Of a DNA stretch of 64,000 bases, positions 34,801 to 42,675 are shown piece by piece (position 1 is the first letter of the stretch; the number at the start of each line of letters is the position of its first letter). Made by a program: the position numbers and the translations under genes. The notes under the pieces are model-generated. The model was not told the DNA's origin and ran no database searches. It saw nothing but the letters and a program-made list of their open reading frames with translations. Source of the DNA: Lampris incognitus (taxonomy: Eukaryota; Chordata; Actinopteri; Lampriformes; Lampridae); contig NC_079217.1 of NCBI RefSeq assembly GCF_029633865.1, positions 39,955,834 through 40,019,833 on the forward strand, read 5' to 3'.

Positions 34801-37800
34801 CCCGTGTTACCTCCGGCTTGGTTGGGCGTCCCTACAGACACAATTGGCAGTGTCTGCGGGTGGGAAGCCAGATGTGGGTATGTGTCCTGGACGCTGCTCT
34901 AGCATCTCCTCTGGTTGGTCAGGGCGCCTGTTCGGGGGGAAGGGGGAACTGGGGGGAATAATGTGATCCTCCCACGTGCTATGTCCCCTTGGCGAAACTC
35001 CTCACTGTCAGGTGAAAAGAAGCAGCTGGCGACTCCACATGTATCGGAGGAGGCATGTGATAATCTGCAGCCCCCCCCCTCCCCCCTGAATCGGTGAAGG
35101 TGGTGGAGCAGTGACCAGGACGGCTCAAAAGAGTGGGGTAATTGGACGGGTACAATTGGGTAGAAAACGGGGGGGGGGAAAAATCCCTCCAAAAAAAGTA
35201 ATTGGAATTATGTCAAATGAGGAGAAGGTGAGCTAAGCAAGCAGACAGGGACCAGTATGACTACTCCTCACCTAGAAGCAGGCAATGCAAAACTATCCCT
35301 CTCCTAGAACGTAGCATGGTGTTAGCCCATGCTCATACCAACCAGCTGTTAAGCTATAAATAAGCAGCAGAGTACCTTATGCAAGTAAGCATGCACTTTC
35401 TTTTTCAAATAAGCTTGTCAATAGAGATTTTATTCAGATATTTATTCCCTTGTTAATGGAGCAAGTATTGGTCCACGGGAGGTAAGAAGGCAAATGGGTC
35501 ATCATTCGAACAATACTTGTTCCATTAACATGCCCTTAAGCTTTCGAGTGATGACACATTTGTCTTCTTACCTCCCATACTATAGCTACCCTATAGGCAG
35601 CTTTCGCTGCCTGTGTTTCATGTTTGTGTGACAACAAAACTACTTTTTCCCCAAATTTTACAATATGTGCCTATCCTTGGAGAATGTGGTTGGGCATTAA
35701 TGTAGAAAAGGGGTGGCATAAGCAATTTTACAAAAACGTGATTAAATTAATGAGAAAAAAATGCAGTTAAGGCCAATTTAGAGGTTTGTAGGCTAGATTA
35801 AAGTTACCTTTAACAAAGCATAAAAAGTATTGAATCGAACAATAAATTGGGAAAAACAAAATGACTAGAAGAGAACATTTTAATTTTCTAGCAGCGATTG
35901 GAAGGCTTTTTTATATGAAACTGGTGCTCTGAGGTCAATGGCCTATTGACAGATAGAACTGACAGGCACAATGTCATCATGTTTGTCAGATCGGTTGGTC
36001 GGCATCATCAGCTATGATGTTGGCTGCAGAAAAACATGCTCAACAACTGTCCGCCATTGCGCTCTCTCCTCACATGCGCTGATGGCTTCCGCTTTACCCA
36101 TTTTCATCCAGTTTGAGATGTTGTCCATGTACGAGATTGCTGGCCTGCCTCGTCGCCTTTTGCCTTCAACTTTGCCTTACAGCATATTTTTCATAATACT
36201 GCAAGTCTTATGACGCATAGCATGGCCGAAATATTTTAGTTTTCATCTCTGAATGGTCGACAGAAGGATCATATTTGTTCCAAGTTGCTGTAGCACACTT
36301 TCATTTGTATGTTTTTCTACTGGCTTACAACTGCTTGTTTTCAGACAGAACAAACAATCTATAATCACGCAGTGTCACATAATCTGTGCTAAGACTTCAC
36401 AGTACTGCTTAAAGTCTATGTGTATTTTGAGGGCTGGGCACTGCTGTGTTTACCCTGTGCTCCAAAACAATTGCTCCTTGTGTTGTTGATGATACAGAAA
36501 GTCTGTTCCACACTTGCAGTAGGTGTAAGCCATGGCATGTGAACGTCAAATAAAGGCCGGAAAATATATTGCACATAATTGTAATCATCTCTTGGTGTTG
36601 TAAAGATATCAGCTGTCGTGTGTGTGTGTGTGTGTGTGATCCTTACAGAGAGTCCTCTGTTGAAGTGGCTGTGCTTCCTGTGGTGTGGTTCTGCTACCTT
36701 ACTCCTCCCGGTTCTACCCAAACTCATCACTGACAATAGCTCTAACTTGGACACACAGGTGCATACATGCAGTGTTTAGGTGTGTGTGTTAGGGTGTTTG
36801 CTGAGGTGTGTGACTTCAGCGATGGAATTATTTTAACACGCTATTATTATTCCTCTCGCTGTTCTCATTCTCCTTCTCGCTGTTGTTTATGTGGCTGACG
36901 TGCCTGTCTCATCCAGAGTCCAACTACCTCCAATACAGTGGAGATTACTGGCTATGTCTGTGGATACCTGGCCTCCATCTTCTACCTCTCCTCCCGTTTC
37001 CCTCAACTCTATAAAAACGTAAGTGGCAATTTGATATTTTGGTTGCATTTAGAGGTTCACCTGTAAATATTGGTTGTGTCTTTGCTATGTTTTGTCATGT
37101 CACTCAAGAGATGTTAGTCGGTAAAACATCCCTCATGTGTTGGTCATAAAAACAGACCACACGTGTTTGCGAATGTGTGCGTTTTTTGGTTTGTTTGTGT
37201 CTTTTTGTTAAAATGGAAACCAGACATACATGACAATGGTGCCGTTGTGCTCAAGAAGAATATTGGCTCGACTTCTGCCATTAGCTACTGGAGACATTTG
37301 CCAAAGTTCTGCTTTCAAATGCCAGAGAAATTTCTGGACACACACACACATACACACACATACACTGTCTCTAAGTCAATATATTTCCATTTAAAATTTA
37401 ACGCAGTGCATGGCGTAAAAGAAATTTTTTTTCACCATGTGCTTCCCATTACTTCTCACAAAACATGCATGAAATGACAGATCGTATCTCATCTTATCTT
37501 ACATATTTATCATTGTTAAAATCAGTATTGGCAATGCCTACATGGTCTAGTCCACCTAAAACAGTAGTCGATAGCACATCCATTTTGTGTTGCAATGCAA
37601 CGCTTAAAGATTTCACGCATATGAAACCATAATACACTCAGTGGCATTGAACAGATTAGGGTAAGGTTGAATAGGGTACATTTGGTTGACACACCAGGTA
37701 GTCCAGGGATCAGGCTGAAATCTGTTAAGGAATCTGAAAATAACACTCCCTGCAAACAGTCAAAATGTCAGATCGTGAAGGCCACCGTCTGTTGGCTGTT

Positions 37801-38951
37801 TGGTCCTCAGTAAATATGACTCATATTTGACCCTTAACCCTCCTAGTTCCAGAGACAATCCACAGAGGGCACCTCCTACCTTTTGTTTGCCTTGGCCATG
37901 ATGGGCAATGGGACATATGGGCTGAGCGTCATCGTGGTCCTGCCTGCCCTGAGGGGCTCCAAACACACCTTCATCATGAAACACCTGGCCTGGCTAATTG
38001 GCAGCCTGGGAGTCCTTGTTCTTGACTTCTTTGTATCCTTTTATTCACAAGCCTGGGGTTACGTTGTTATATAATATTTTAGCTTATGGAGGTATAACAT
38101 GCTTCCCTAAAAATACCTGCATGTTATAACAATACAAAGTAAGGATTCCTACTGTCATGGTAAATGGAGATACAGTGGTTTATGAGTGCCATTTTTTTGA
38201 CCTCCTGGGTTATTAAAGGTTACAATAGAAAGGTTTTATTAGAATTTTCACATTTTAATGGCTCTCAATGAGTTTTGATTGGCTAACATGTGGGCATTTA
38301 TTTACCATTAAGTATCTTAATTTAGGGGCGTCTATTCCGTTGCCTACCAACACAGGGATCGCCAGCTTGAATCCCCGTGTTACCTCCGGCTTGGTCGGGC
38401 GTCCCTATAGACACAATTGGCCGTGTCTGTGGGTGAGAAGCTGGATGTGGGTATTTGTCCTGGTCGCTGCACTAGCGCTTCCTCTGGTCGGTCGGGGCGC
38501 CTGTTCGGGGAACTTCGAGGGCAGAAACTTTTTCATACGTTTTGGCTATTGATTAAGTAGTATCTGTTAGTGTGGCCCAGTGGTTAGCGCCCAGTGGTTA
38601 GCACTGTCGCATCACAGCAAGAAGGTCCTGGGTTTGAACCCCGGGGTTGTCCAACCCTGGGGGGTCATCCCAGGTCGTCCTCTGTGTGGAGTTTGCATGT
38701 TCTCTCTGTGTCTGCTATGGGTTTTCTCCGGGTGCTCCGGTTTCCCCCACCATCAAAAAGACGTGCATGTTAGGGTTAGTACTCCTGTCTGTGCCCCTGA
38801 CCGAGACATGGCAAGACGAACTGGAATTGGTCCCCGGGTGCTGCACAGCAGCTGCCCACTGCTCCTAACTACGCAGTTAGGATGAGTGAAATGCAGAGCG
38901 TAATTTCCAACCCAAAGGGGAATCAATAAAGTATCTCAAAATAAAAAATAA

Positions 38952-38996
<45 letters not shown>

Positions 38997-39850
38997 TACA
39001 GGCTTCTACATGTTTGCCACAAACAAACTAACTTTGCTTCTTCTTTTAAACTTGTCTTTTCTTCTGCATTTCAGTGCCATAGTGAAGGCATACAACACCA
39101 TGTGGTGAATGGTTTTCCCCCAGGAAGGTTCTATCAGACAGGAACAATTGAAATGAGCAAGTACTGGCAGCTTGGTGGTCCAGTGGTTAACACTGTTGCC
39201 TCAAAGCAAGAAGGTCCTGGGTTCAAACCCCAGTCCATCCCAGGTCCTTTCTGTGTGGAGTTTGCATGTTCTCCCCATGTCTGCATGGGTTTCCTCCCAC
39301 CATCAAAAAGACATGCAGGTTAGGGTTAATACTCCTGTCTGTTCCCCTGACTAAGGCAATGGAAAGAAGAACTGGAGTTGGTCCCTGGGTGCTGCAGCTA
39401 CCCACTGCTCCTATACAATAGGATAGGTTAAATGCAGAGAACTAATTTTGTTGTAACCTATACAATGACAAAAATAAAGTGGCTTTCTTCTTCTACTAAA
39501 TGAGCAAACTACTTAAATATACCAGTGATGGAAAGTATGAAAAAGAGTGTTTGTTTACATAGAAGTCTTCAGGATTGTAGCTTTAGCCTCTTGTCTTTAT
39601 AAAATCATTAATAAAAATACTAATTAGTCCCACCATTGTAAAGTGTGGGTAATTAGGAATGCAAGGGCCAAAACAGCAGAGAATTAGTATGTTGTTGCAC
39701 ATGGTGGTTCTGTGTGAGCCTTAACCTTGTCAGGTGACTGCTCAGTTCATCATGTACAGGAAGAGGAACTCCCATCAGTGCAGCCCGCTGGTCAAAGTGT
39801 CGGAGGTAGAACCTCTACTGTGCGAAGAAGAGGAACTCTCAATGTTGTAG
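23437..39850 (+). CDS. slc66a1: SLC66A1/PQLC2-family lysosomal cationic amino-acid transporter, complete (7 coding exons)
   Basis: Seven exons join in consistent phase to a 936-nt CDS (311 aa): 23437-23639, 24446-24575, 28861-28948, 36649-36758, 36917-37018, 37847-38032 and 39734-39850, all with GT..AG borders. Two PQ-loop motifs are visible: P68-Q69 (STLPQVYEAY) and P206-Q207 ([10 protein letters not shown]). Lumenal N-terminal sequons are N17 (NVS) and N30 (NGT). Several hydrophobic helices follow, and a C-terminal acidic dileucine signal EPLL sits at 299-302. In the family this protein exports cationic amino acids from lysosomes. It could be the SLC66A1L paralogue, since golim4 is its neighbour. 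Introns 1, 2, 3 and 6 carry transposons or SINEs. Confidence 0.93.
24235..24385 (+). repeat. Penelope-like terminal tail, second family (intron 1)
   Basis: tataagggtggggatatctg, then cacttagttgagtgatgaaac, then gatgaactgattcaac and ctggattatctgagcat. The same order of blocks occurs at about 49985-50160. The layout (stem-loop, GAAAC, ccagttgaa-like, acctggat tail) mirrors the end of the Penelope-like element at 18.0-18.2 kb. Upstream (about 23800-24080) the intron is a CTGT/ATCT-rich degenerate repeat. Confidence 0.5.
24446..24575 (+). CDS. slc66a1: SLC66A1-type exon 2
   Basis: Acceptor cttag, donor gtaaac. It encodes [20 protein letters not shown] and the next helix through SQLPIQ, in phase with exon 1. 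Confidence 0.9.
25545..28681 (+). pseudogene. LINE ORF2-like polyprotein remnant
   Basis: The endonuclease starts around [13 protein letters not shown]. The linker contains [17 protein letters not shown] motifs include the nonsense-interrupted [20 protein letters not shown], motif [20 protein letters not shown] and motif [10 protein letters not shown]. Disruptions are a frameshift near 25840, a stop at 26926 (KDKAG then taa), a frameshift near 27327 and decay after 27600. After the LTR it resumes with [20 protein letters not shown] and stops at about 28681. It is inactive. Confidence 0.85.
27873..28458 (+). mobile_element. Solo LTR, 586 bp
   Basis: It begins TGTTACAACCC and ends GGCCGTAACA (TGTTAC/GTAACA inverted ends). 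It is flanked by actac and tctac (4 of 5 match), and LINE coding sequence lies on both sides. There is a TATA-like gtataaatatat inside. No internal region, primer site or second LTR, so it is a recombination product. Orientation is assumed from the TATA-like box. Confidence 0.8.
28811..28860 (+). repeat. (CT)n tract serving as the polypyrimidine tract of exon 3
   Basis: An uninterrupted CT run ends in the acceptor cag directly before exon 3. Its length is likely to be polymorphic. Confidence 0.8.
28861..28948 (+). CDS. slc66a1: SLC66A1-type exon 3
   Basis: The acceptor follows the CT run; the donor is gtaagc. It encodes [20 protein letters not shown] and YKIKNSSTR, a transmembrane helix, ending one base into a codon. 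Confidence 0.9.
29398..30958 (-). mobile_element. Tc1-like DNA transposon (DD34E), copy 2
   Basis: It has the same inverted repeats as copy 1 (tactgctcaaaaaaataaag at the left, tttatttttttgagcagtg at the right), set in a TA run with TA on both sides. Its 1561 bp differ from the 1581-bp copy 1 mainly by a 19-bp deletion in the transposase gene. Orientation is opposite to the host gene. Confidence 0.93.
29689..30662 (-). pseudogene. Tc1-like transposase, broken sister of the copy at 6421
   Basis: It begins [12 protein letters not shown] at 30662. After GGGRRRT the frame is lost, because 19 bases present in copy 1 (aacaaccctgcagcaggac) are missing between two short gcaggac-like repeats. The catalytic part in the other frame is otherwise preserved ([22 protein letters not shown]). 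It stops early at SMPRRCRE, whereas copy 1 continues for 11 more residues. It is inactive. Confidence 0.9.
30985..32602 (-). mobile_element. Tc1-like DNA transposon of DD38E type, apparently intact
   Basis: Perfect 27-bp inverted termini (cactaccgttcaaaagtttg...) are flanked by TA (30983-30984 and 32603-32604). One transposase ORF fills the element. It is 26 bp from the DD34E copy 2, and both sit in the same AT-rich repeat. Confidence 0.95.
31147..32190 (-). CDS. Tc1-superfamily transposase with DD38E spacing, intact
   Basis: The start chosen is MARKRELSS; an upstream ATG at 32199 would add three residues (350 aa in total). An N-terminal helix-turn-helix ([20 protein letters not shown]) is followed by the AT-hook-like SGRPR and a second helical region ([14 protein letters not shown]). 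The catalytic residues, numbered from the upstream Met, are D157 (WTDESKF), D247 (QQDNDPKH) and E286 (NPIELLWEQ). There are 38 residues between D247 and E286 instead of 34; the extra residues are in the QKQAAGILS stretch. DD38E matches the recently described Intruder group of Tc1 relatives. No disabling change is seen. Confidence 0.93.
   Translation of the reverse strand: MARKRELSSETRQSILVLRNEGYSMREIAKKLKISYTGVYYSLQRTAQTGSNQSRKRSGRPRCTTEQEDKYIRVSSLRNRRLTGPQLASSLNSTRKTPVSTSTVKRRLRDSGLQGRVAKKKPYLRLTNKRKRLRWAKEHRHWTEEDWKKVLWTDESKFEVFGSQRRTFVRRRTNEKMLEECLTPSVKHGGGNVMVWGCFGAGKVGDLYRVKGILNKEGYHSILQRHAIPSGQRLIGANFILQQDNDPKHTSKLCKNYLEQKQAAGILSVMEWPAQSPDLNPIELLWEQLDRMVHKKCPSNQSNLWELLLEAWGAISPDYLNKLTARMPKVCNAVIAANGGFFDESKV
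33214..33459 (-). pseudogene. YqaJ-type transposon protein, N-terminal fragment
   Basis: The minus ORF starts [13 protein letters not shown] and continues through [13 protein letters not shown] to [20 protein letters not shown]. After a frameshift near 33215 the frame continues [18 protein letters not shown]. The stretch resembles the N-terminal part of the SWIM/YqaJ exonuclease-like proteins encoded by ISL2EU elements in fish. It is truncated by deletion toward the Tc1 insertions. Confidence 0.55.
34443..34646. mobile_element. hAT-like MITE, about 205 bp, in intron 3
   Basis: The left arm (ctggggtggctaaccatg, caggttttcattccagcc) is inverted at the right (ggttggaatgaaaacctg, catggttagcaatc). 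Flanks gcgctata and gggctata match at 7 of 8 positions. No coding capacity. Exact ends are uncertain by a few bases. Confidence 0.75.
34737..35190 (+). mobile_element. tRNA-derived SINE, family 2, copy a
   Basis: The tRNA-like head has an A-box region gggtagcatagtggt and a B box ccttcgaatcccc. The body runs through ggcgtccctacagacaca to a tail ggtacaattgggtag. Other copies: 38328-38516, 57810-58113 (minus) and a tail at about 60985-61045. Confidence 0.8.
35453..35576. repeat. Interleaved inverted repeats (A-B-A'-B')
   Basis: A (ttaatggagcaagtattg, 35453-35470) is inverted at 35511-35528. B (35477-35510, starting gggaggtaagaag) is inverted at 35543-35576. The pairs interlock rather than nest. 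Confidence 0.8.
35965..36300 (-). pseudogene. RTE-type LINE, 3' end of the RT polyprotein
   Basis: Minus reading gives [15 protein letters not shown], then [20 protein letters not shown] and [19 protein letters not shown], the usual C-terminus of CFDP2-like RTE polyproteins. A stop after MKNML disrupts it. It complements, but is separate from, the RTE 5' half at 41491-44379. Confidence 0.8.
36649..36758 (+). CDS. slc66a1: SLC66A1-type exon 4
   Basis: Acceptor ttacag, donor gtgcat. The frame reads [20 protein letters not shown] and ends NSSNLDTQ, a transmembrane helix and a loop with an NSS sequon. A short (GT)n lies just before the acceptor (about 36617-36638). Confidence 0.88.
36917..37018 (+). 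CDS. slc66a1: SLC66A1-type exon 5 (second PQ loop)
   Basis: 34 codons from SPTTSN to LYKN between acceptor tccag and donor gtaagt. It carries the second PQ motif [10 protein letters not shown]. Confidence 0.92.
37847..38032 (+). CDS. slc66a1: SLC66A1-type exon 6
   Basis: 62 codons from [20 protein letters not shown] to VLVLDFF, between acceptor cctag and donor gtatcc. It holds two transmembrane helices; the stretch [17 protein letters not shown] parallels the human STQGISYSLFALVMLGN. Confidence 0.92.
38328..38516 (+). mobile_element. SINE family 2, copy b (truncated), intron 6
   Basis: It has the same body as copy a from gttgcctaccaacacaggg through ggcgtccctatagacaca to ggcgcctgttcgggg. The head before the B box is truncated and the 3' half is absent. 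Confidence 0.75.
38571..38985 (+). mobile_element. tRNA-derived SINE, family 1, copy a, intron 6
   Basis: The A-box segment cccagtggttagc is duplicated in tandem, followed by the B box gggtttgaacccc. The conserved body has gtggagtttgcatgttctc and ccaccatcaaaaagac. The tail is aatcaataaagtatctca plus an A/T run that becomes (TA)n at about 38955-38986. Confidence 0.85.
39166..39492 (+). mobile_element. SINE family 1, copy b, intron 6
   Basis: It starts near ggtggtccagtggttaac and has the B box gggttcaaacccc. The body is the same as copy a, with tail aaaataaagtggctttcttc. It lies about 240 bp before exon 7. Confidence 0.85.
39734..39850 (+). CDS. slc66a1: SLC66A1-type exon 7 (C-terminus with lysosomal dileucine signal)
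   Basis: Acceptor gtcag; it encodes [19 protein letters not shown] and ends [16 protein letters not shown] then tag. EVEPLL is an acidic dileucine motif as in the human protein. The last 57 coding bases are duplicated downstream. Confidence 0.92.
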   Translation: MTAQFIMYRKRNSHQCSPLVKVSEVEPLLCEEEELSML

Positions 39851-39927
39851 TGCACAGAACAAAGTATCGGAGGTAGAACCTCTACTGTGTGAAGAAGAGG
39901 ACCTCTCAATGTTGTAGTGCACAGAAC
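39794..39927 (+). repeat. 67-bp tandem duplication across the stop codon
   Basis: 39794-39860 and 39861-39927 are the same 67-bp unit with three differences. Copy 2 still contains the coding sequence for [14 protein letters not shown] and a tag. Because copy 1 ends in a stop, copy 2 lies in the 3' UTR. Confidence 0.92.
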
Positions 39928-41236
39928 AAATAAGGAACATGGACATTTTAGACATTAGAGAACAGAGTGATCAGTTTAAAGCTCTTCAGCGGACTTCTCT
40001 AGCTGGAATCATCACTCATACTGGGTGAGAAGACCTTCAACCATTGCGAATTGTACCACATTCAAAAATCTAAAATTAATTGCAATTTGGAGGAGTCTAC
40101 ATATCAGTTTGAAGTTTTTGTTTTTGCGCTAGCATAGCCAAACCTGGTTTGAACTTAATGCAAATGTGATCCGTAAAAAATGCGTCAAGTATTTCATAGA
40201 TCATAGAGAATATTTGGATTTGAGATTTTTGTGCTAAAAAGGGATTTGTAGATTTTTCTTTTTTTTCAGTATACCTGGTTTCGTCAAACACTGGGGACAG
40301 TATGAGGGGCACATTTTCAGACTTAGCCTTCAATCACGTTAGAAATATCCCTTGCTGTTATTTCTTCTATTACATGGTGTTTGTCCCCAAAGACTTCTCA
40401 GCATCTTGTGGCAATGCTATGAAGCTACATTTAGCCATGGGAGGTCGCCTACCGCCCATCACTCTGCTGTTTCAAGTCTCTTTGTCTGTGCCTTTATATC
40501 TTATAATAGATGATGCAGTACACTTTGTTTCTCATCTATTGGTGATGCTTATGCCAAATCCAGCATTTGTTGACTACTATGGGCAGAAAGCCTGACTTCT
40601 GTTCCACGCAGCACACTAGCTGAATGGTGTTCTCAGGGGGGTTGGTTGACTAGAAGCAATAACTGCTACACTTGCAGGTAATCCTCAAATGGCCTTTTGT
40701 TAACCCCCTTCTTAACATTACCTTTTTAAAAATACATTACAGATAATGTGTGTGTGTGGATGGATGGGTGAATGGCATGAGAGTGAATGATCATTGAAGC
40801 CTTGTTAAAGTTGATAAGGTTAAAACTTCGGACCATCATGTTTATTTTAATTTTAATTCATGTTAATTTATTTTATTTTATTTTTGCCTTCTGTGACTTC
40901 AAGCCAAGACACATTTGTTCCTTAAGCACTTTTCCATAACATGTTGGTAGACATGCTTTACAGAACCATACAGGGTGTTAATAAAGGTAGTAAGAAGAGA
41001 CCAGGAACAATGACTGTCCCTGTGCATTGTACAACATGAGCAAAAGAAACAATTTAGTAAACCTGTACTGACTGTTTGGGTCATACTGGTTAACCTTCTC
41101 CGTTACATGAATGTAACTAGGATGCACCTGCAGATTCATCTACATTTATGTAGGTGCGCTTGATTTCTCTCCTCCAGTGTGCTTATAACTGCCCTAATAA
41201 GTAAGGACAGTTATAAGTGCGTATATACTGTCTTCT
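39851..41236. other. 3' UTR and intergenic DNA
   Basis: The 3' UTR starts at 39851. No gene is recognised after it, and a polyadenylation site could not be fixed. Ordinary AT-rich DNA. Confidence 0.4.
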
Positions 41237-42094
41237 GGGGTGACACGGTGGCCCAATGGTTAGCACTGTTGCTTCATAGCAAGAAGGTCCTGGGTTCGAA
41301 CCCCAGGCCTTCCCAGGTCCTTTCTGTGTGGTTTGCATGTTCTCCCCATGTCTGTGTGGGTTTCCTCCCACCATCAAAAAGACATGCATGTTAGGATTAA
41401 TACTCTTGTCTGTGCCCCTGAGCAAGGCAATGGAAAGAAGAACTGGAGTTGGTCCCCGGGTGCTGCTGCTGCCCACTGCTCCTATACAATCATCCAGACC
41501 TGAAACCAGCTTGTTCTTCAGCAAGAATCTGCTCAACTTGTGGTGTGATTTTCCTCAGAATGATCCTGAGCATTACCTTGCTCGCATGGCTGATTAGACT
41601 AATGGTTCTGTAGTTGCTGCATAATTTCAAGTTTCCTTTCTTTGGAAGTGGAATCAGTACCGAAGTAGTCCACTGCGTAGGCCATTTCTTCAGGCTATAA
41701 ATTTTGTTTCAGATGCTAAGTAAGATGTCTATAACTTCGTCGCCGCCATTTTTGATTAGTTCCGCTGGTATATTGTCTGCTCCTGGTGCTTTGTCATTTT
41801 TCAGATGTTTGATGGCTTCTTCAACTTCGCATCTTAAGATGTGATCTTCGTCTTCTGTGCCTTTGTTCTCATCAACTATCAGTTGGTTGTATACTTCCTG
41901 ATTTTCATTGAGGTCACAATGGACCTATCGCTCAGTCCCGCCCCTCGAACACAGACGAGCCAATGGCAGTGTAGTACCAAGTGCACGCGGGAGCTCACTC
42001 GGACATCTAGAGCTAACGACTCCATTAAGTAGCATCAGTGTTGCATCAGAGGTCATGGTTTTTGTGATGTTTTATGGATATAAGTTGAACAAAA

Positions 42095-42297
42095 ATGGTC
42101 AAACGATGTGCATGGGGTACATGCAACACTGATATGAGGTATCCTGAGAGGATAGGCAATGGGGTATATTTTATCTCATTTCCCAAACCAACACAAGACA
42201 GAGCCAAATGTCTCCAGTGGATTAAGCTGTGTGGCAGACCACACAGTCAACTCAACGTAATGAAGATAAACAAGGATGTTTACATTTGTTCATGCAG
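42095..42297 (+). pseudogene. THAP zinc-finger N-terminal exon (transposon-derived)
   Basis: It begins MVKRCAWGTCNTD, with the first two zinc-ligand cysteines, then FISFPKPTQDRAKCLQWIKL with the invariant P and W of THAP, and ends DVYICS near a gcaggta splice-donor-like site. No downstream transposase is present. Confidence 0.65.
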
Positions 42298-42429
42298 GTA
42301 CAGGGTAATGCTAGCTAGTTAATAAAATAAACTAATGCACATACATCTCAGTGCCTCTCCAGGATTAATGCTAGTTAATTGAAGGTAAATTAATTTATCT
42401 TACCCTGCGGTGCATGAACAATGCTGGTC

Positions 42430-42675
42430 CTAGATGATGTTATCTGCAATCGTGATGACCGTGAGATGAGGCTTTTCCCTCTTGCATTGTGATCTGTAAA
42501 CTCTCACCTCCAATTTATGCTTGTCACCCACCATATCTAGTTTTAAATTTTGTACATATCCCTCTGTAGCATAGTGAAGTCCTTTCTGATGCCTTCTAGA
42601 TGAAATCAGGTCGTTCTGTCTCCAAAAGTTATGTATAGCCTCTTGGGATATAGTTTTGACACCGATAGCTGCCAT
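42430..42675 (-). pseudogene. Second transposon ORF fragment (possible YqaJ-type protein N-terminus)
   Basis: MAAIGVKTISQEAIHNFWRQ then GLHYATEGYVQNLKLDM and KPHLTVITI. The HYATEGYVQNL block resembles the start of ISL2EU second proteins (compare [11 protein letters not shown] in the 33.2-kb element). Weak similarity, no catalytic part. Confidence 0.4.

Noticed and set aside
34739-34830. Functional tRNA gene
   Set aside because: A and B box-like sequences are present, but the segment is the head of a repeated SINE and does not fold as a complete cloverleaf by eye.
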